Assembly (NCBI GenBank): GCA_020048595.1
Contig: JAIFMH010000343.1
Location: forward strand, 1-6,145
Length of the DNA stretch: 6,145 nt
Direction: 5' to 3'
Source of the DNA: Bacteroidota bacterium
Lineage (GTDB): Bacteria; Bacteroidota; Bacteroidia; Bacteroidales; UBA4417
Of the stretch, positions 5,508 through 6,145 are shown piece by piece. How positions within the stretch are numbered: position 1 is the stretch's first letter; the number at the start of each line of letters is the position of its first letter. The position numbers were made by a program, and so were the translations under genes. The notes beneath the pieces were generated by a model. It had not been told where the DNA came from, did not search any database, and worked only from the letters and a program-made list of their open reading frames with translations.

Positions 5508-6145
5508 TTATTCCATCATGTAACCATACCGGTATTCTGTTGCCGGCTGAAATGTTTCCTTAATTGTACGTGGACTGATCCAACGAATCAGGTTAAATTC
5601 GCCGCCTGCTTTATCGTTGGTGCCCGATGCACGCGAACCGCCAAACGGCTGCAACCCTACAATAGCGCCTGTAGGTTTGTCATTAATATAAAAGTTCCCG
5701 GCGGCATACCTCAATTGCTCACACATTGTGGAAGCAGCTACTCTGTCCTGCGAAAACACCGCGCCTGTGAGTCCGTATGGAGAAGTTGTATTGCAGAGTT
5801 CTATTGTTTCCTGCAGTCTATTGTCTTCATAAACGAAAATTGTCAGCACCGGTCCGAATATCTCTTCCTCCATGGATTTGAATCTTGGATTGGTAGTTAC
5901 AATAATTGTGGGCTCAACGAAATACCCCACACTTTTATCTCCGTTTCCACCGGCAATTATTTCCGCTTCCGCTGATTCTTTTGCGTAATTGATATAGTTC
6001 ATGCAATTATCAAAAGATCCTTCATCGATCACTGCATTTATGAAATTTCCTGGATTGGTAACATCTCCCATTGCTGCATCAGAACTAATTCTGATCAATT
6101 CTGATTTTACTTCGGCCCAAAGAGAAACAGGAACATACATCCGTG
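5508..6145 (-). CDS. pruA: 1-pyrroline-5-carboxylate dehydrogenase, C-terminal part
   Basis: The frame is open to the right edge, so about 212 C-terminal residues of a protein that usually has about 540 are visible. The enzyme oxidises glutamate gamma-semialdehyde (from P5C) to glutamate with NAD+, the second step of proline catabolism. The first visible residues read RMYVP, which in ALDH4 enzymes follows the catalytic cysteine by about five residues, so that cysteine lies just outside. Visible motifs are EEEIFGPVLTIFVY (NAD-ribose Glu), FYINDKPTGA and PFGGSRASGTNDKAGG, all characteristic of P5C dehydrogenase rather than other ALDHs. The ATG at 6140 is internal and not the start. No PRODH domain can be seen, and its presence upstream is unknown. 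It is followed closely by the ALDH7 gene and shares its terminator. The protein ends MME with a TAA stop at 5508. Confidence 0.93.
   Translation of the reverse strand, partial: RMYVPVSLWAEVKSELIRISSDAAMGDVTNPGNFINAVIDEGSFDNCMNYINYAKESAEAEIIAGGNGDKSVGYFVEPTIIVTTNPRFKSMEEEIFGPVLTIFVYEDNRLQETIELCNTTSPYGLTGAVFSQDRVAASTMCEQLRYAAGNFYINDKPTGAIVGLQPFGGSRASGTNDKAGGEFNLIRWISPRTIKETFQPATEYRYGYMME

Noticed and set aside
5715..5975. 86-codon plus-strand open frame inside pruA
   Set aside because: It is antisense to a strongly conserved enzyme region, has no recognisable domain and no promoter.

Overview
The window looks like chromosomal DNA from a member of the Bacteroidota, probably environmental. The evidence is AT-rich spacers, start codons without Shine-Dalgarno sequences, several TAnnTTTG-type -7 promoter elements, a TonB-dependent receptor with an N-terminal carboxypeptidase-regulatory-like domain, and a small cysteine-motif protein of the HYC_CC_PP type that is, to my knowledge, confined to this phylum. 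All six genes lie on the minus strand, so transcription runs from the right edge to the left edge.

Right part (6145 to about 3846): the C-terminal part of 1-pyrroline-5-carboxylate dehydrogenase (pruA, proline catabolism) is followed after 23 bp by a complete ALDH7/antiquitin-type dehydrogenase (L-piperidine-6-carboxylate / aminoadipate-semialdehyde dehydrogenase, lysine catabolism). The pair looks like an operon that oxidises the semialdehydes behind two cyclic imines, P5C and P6C. It ends in a repeat-rich hairpin and then a convincing intrinsic terminator.

Middle (about 3793 to 1185): a MATE-family multidrug/cation exporter with its own likely promoter, then a DAGK/YegS-type lipid kinase. 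The spacers on both sides of the MATE gene carry short tandem repeats that all have an 8-bp period. One of these is a C-rich strand whose complement forms a G-quadruplex motif directly behind the MATE stop codon.

Left part (1184 to 1): a spacer with nested inverted repeats and an 11-bp-period direct repeat lies upstream of a TACTTTTG promoter. The promoter would drive a 160-aa HYC_CC_PP-like membrane or secreted protein, followed by the first 128 codons of a TonB-dependent receptor. This pairing resembles Bacteroidota metal-related (probably copper-related) outer-membrane uptake loci, but the metal assignment is an inference because most of the receptor is outside the window.

I see no RNA gene, CRISPR array, insertion sequence or phage gene. 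Most of the window is ordinary metabolism and transport. The best candidates for new biology are the cysteine-motif protein with its receptor, and the octamer repeats around the MATE gene.
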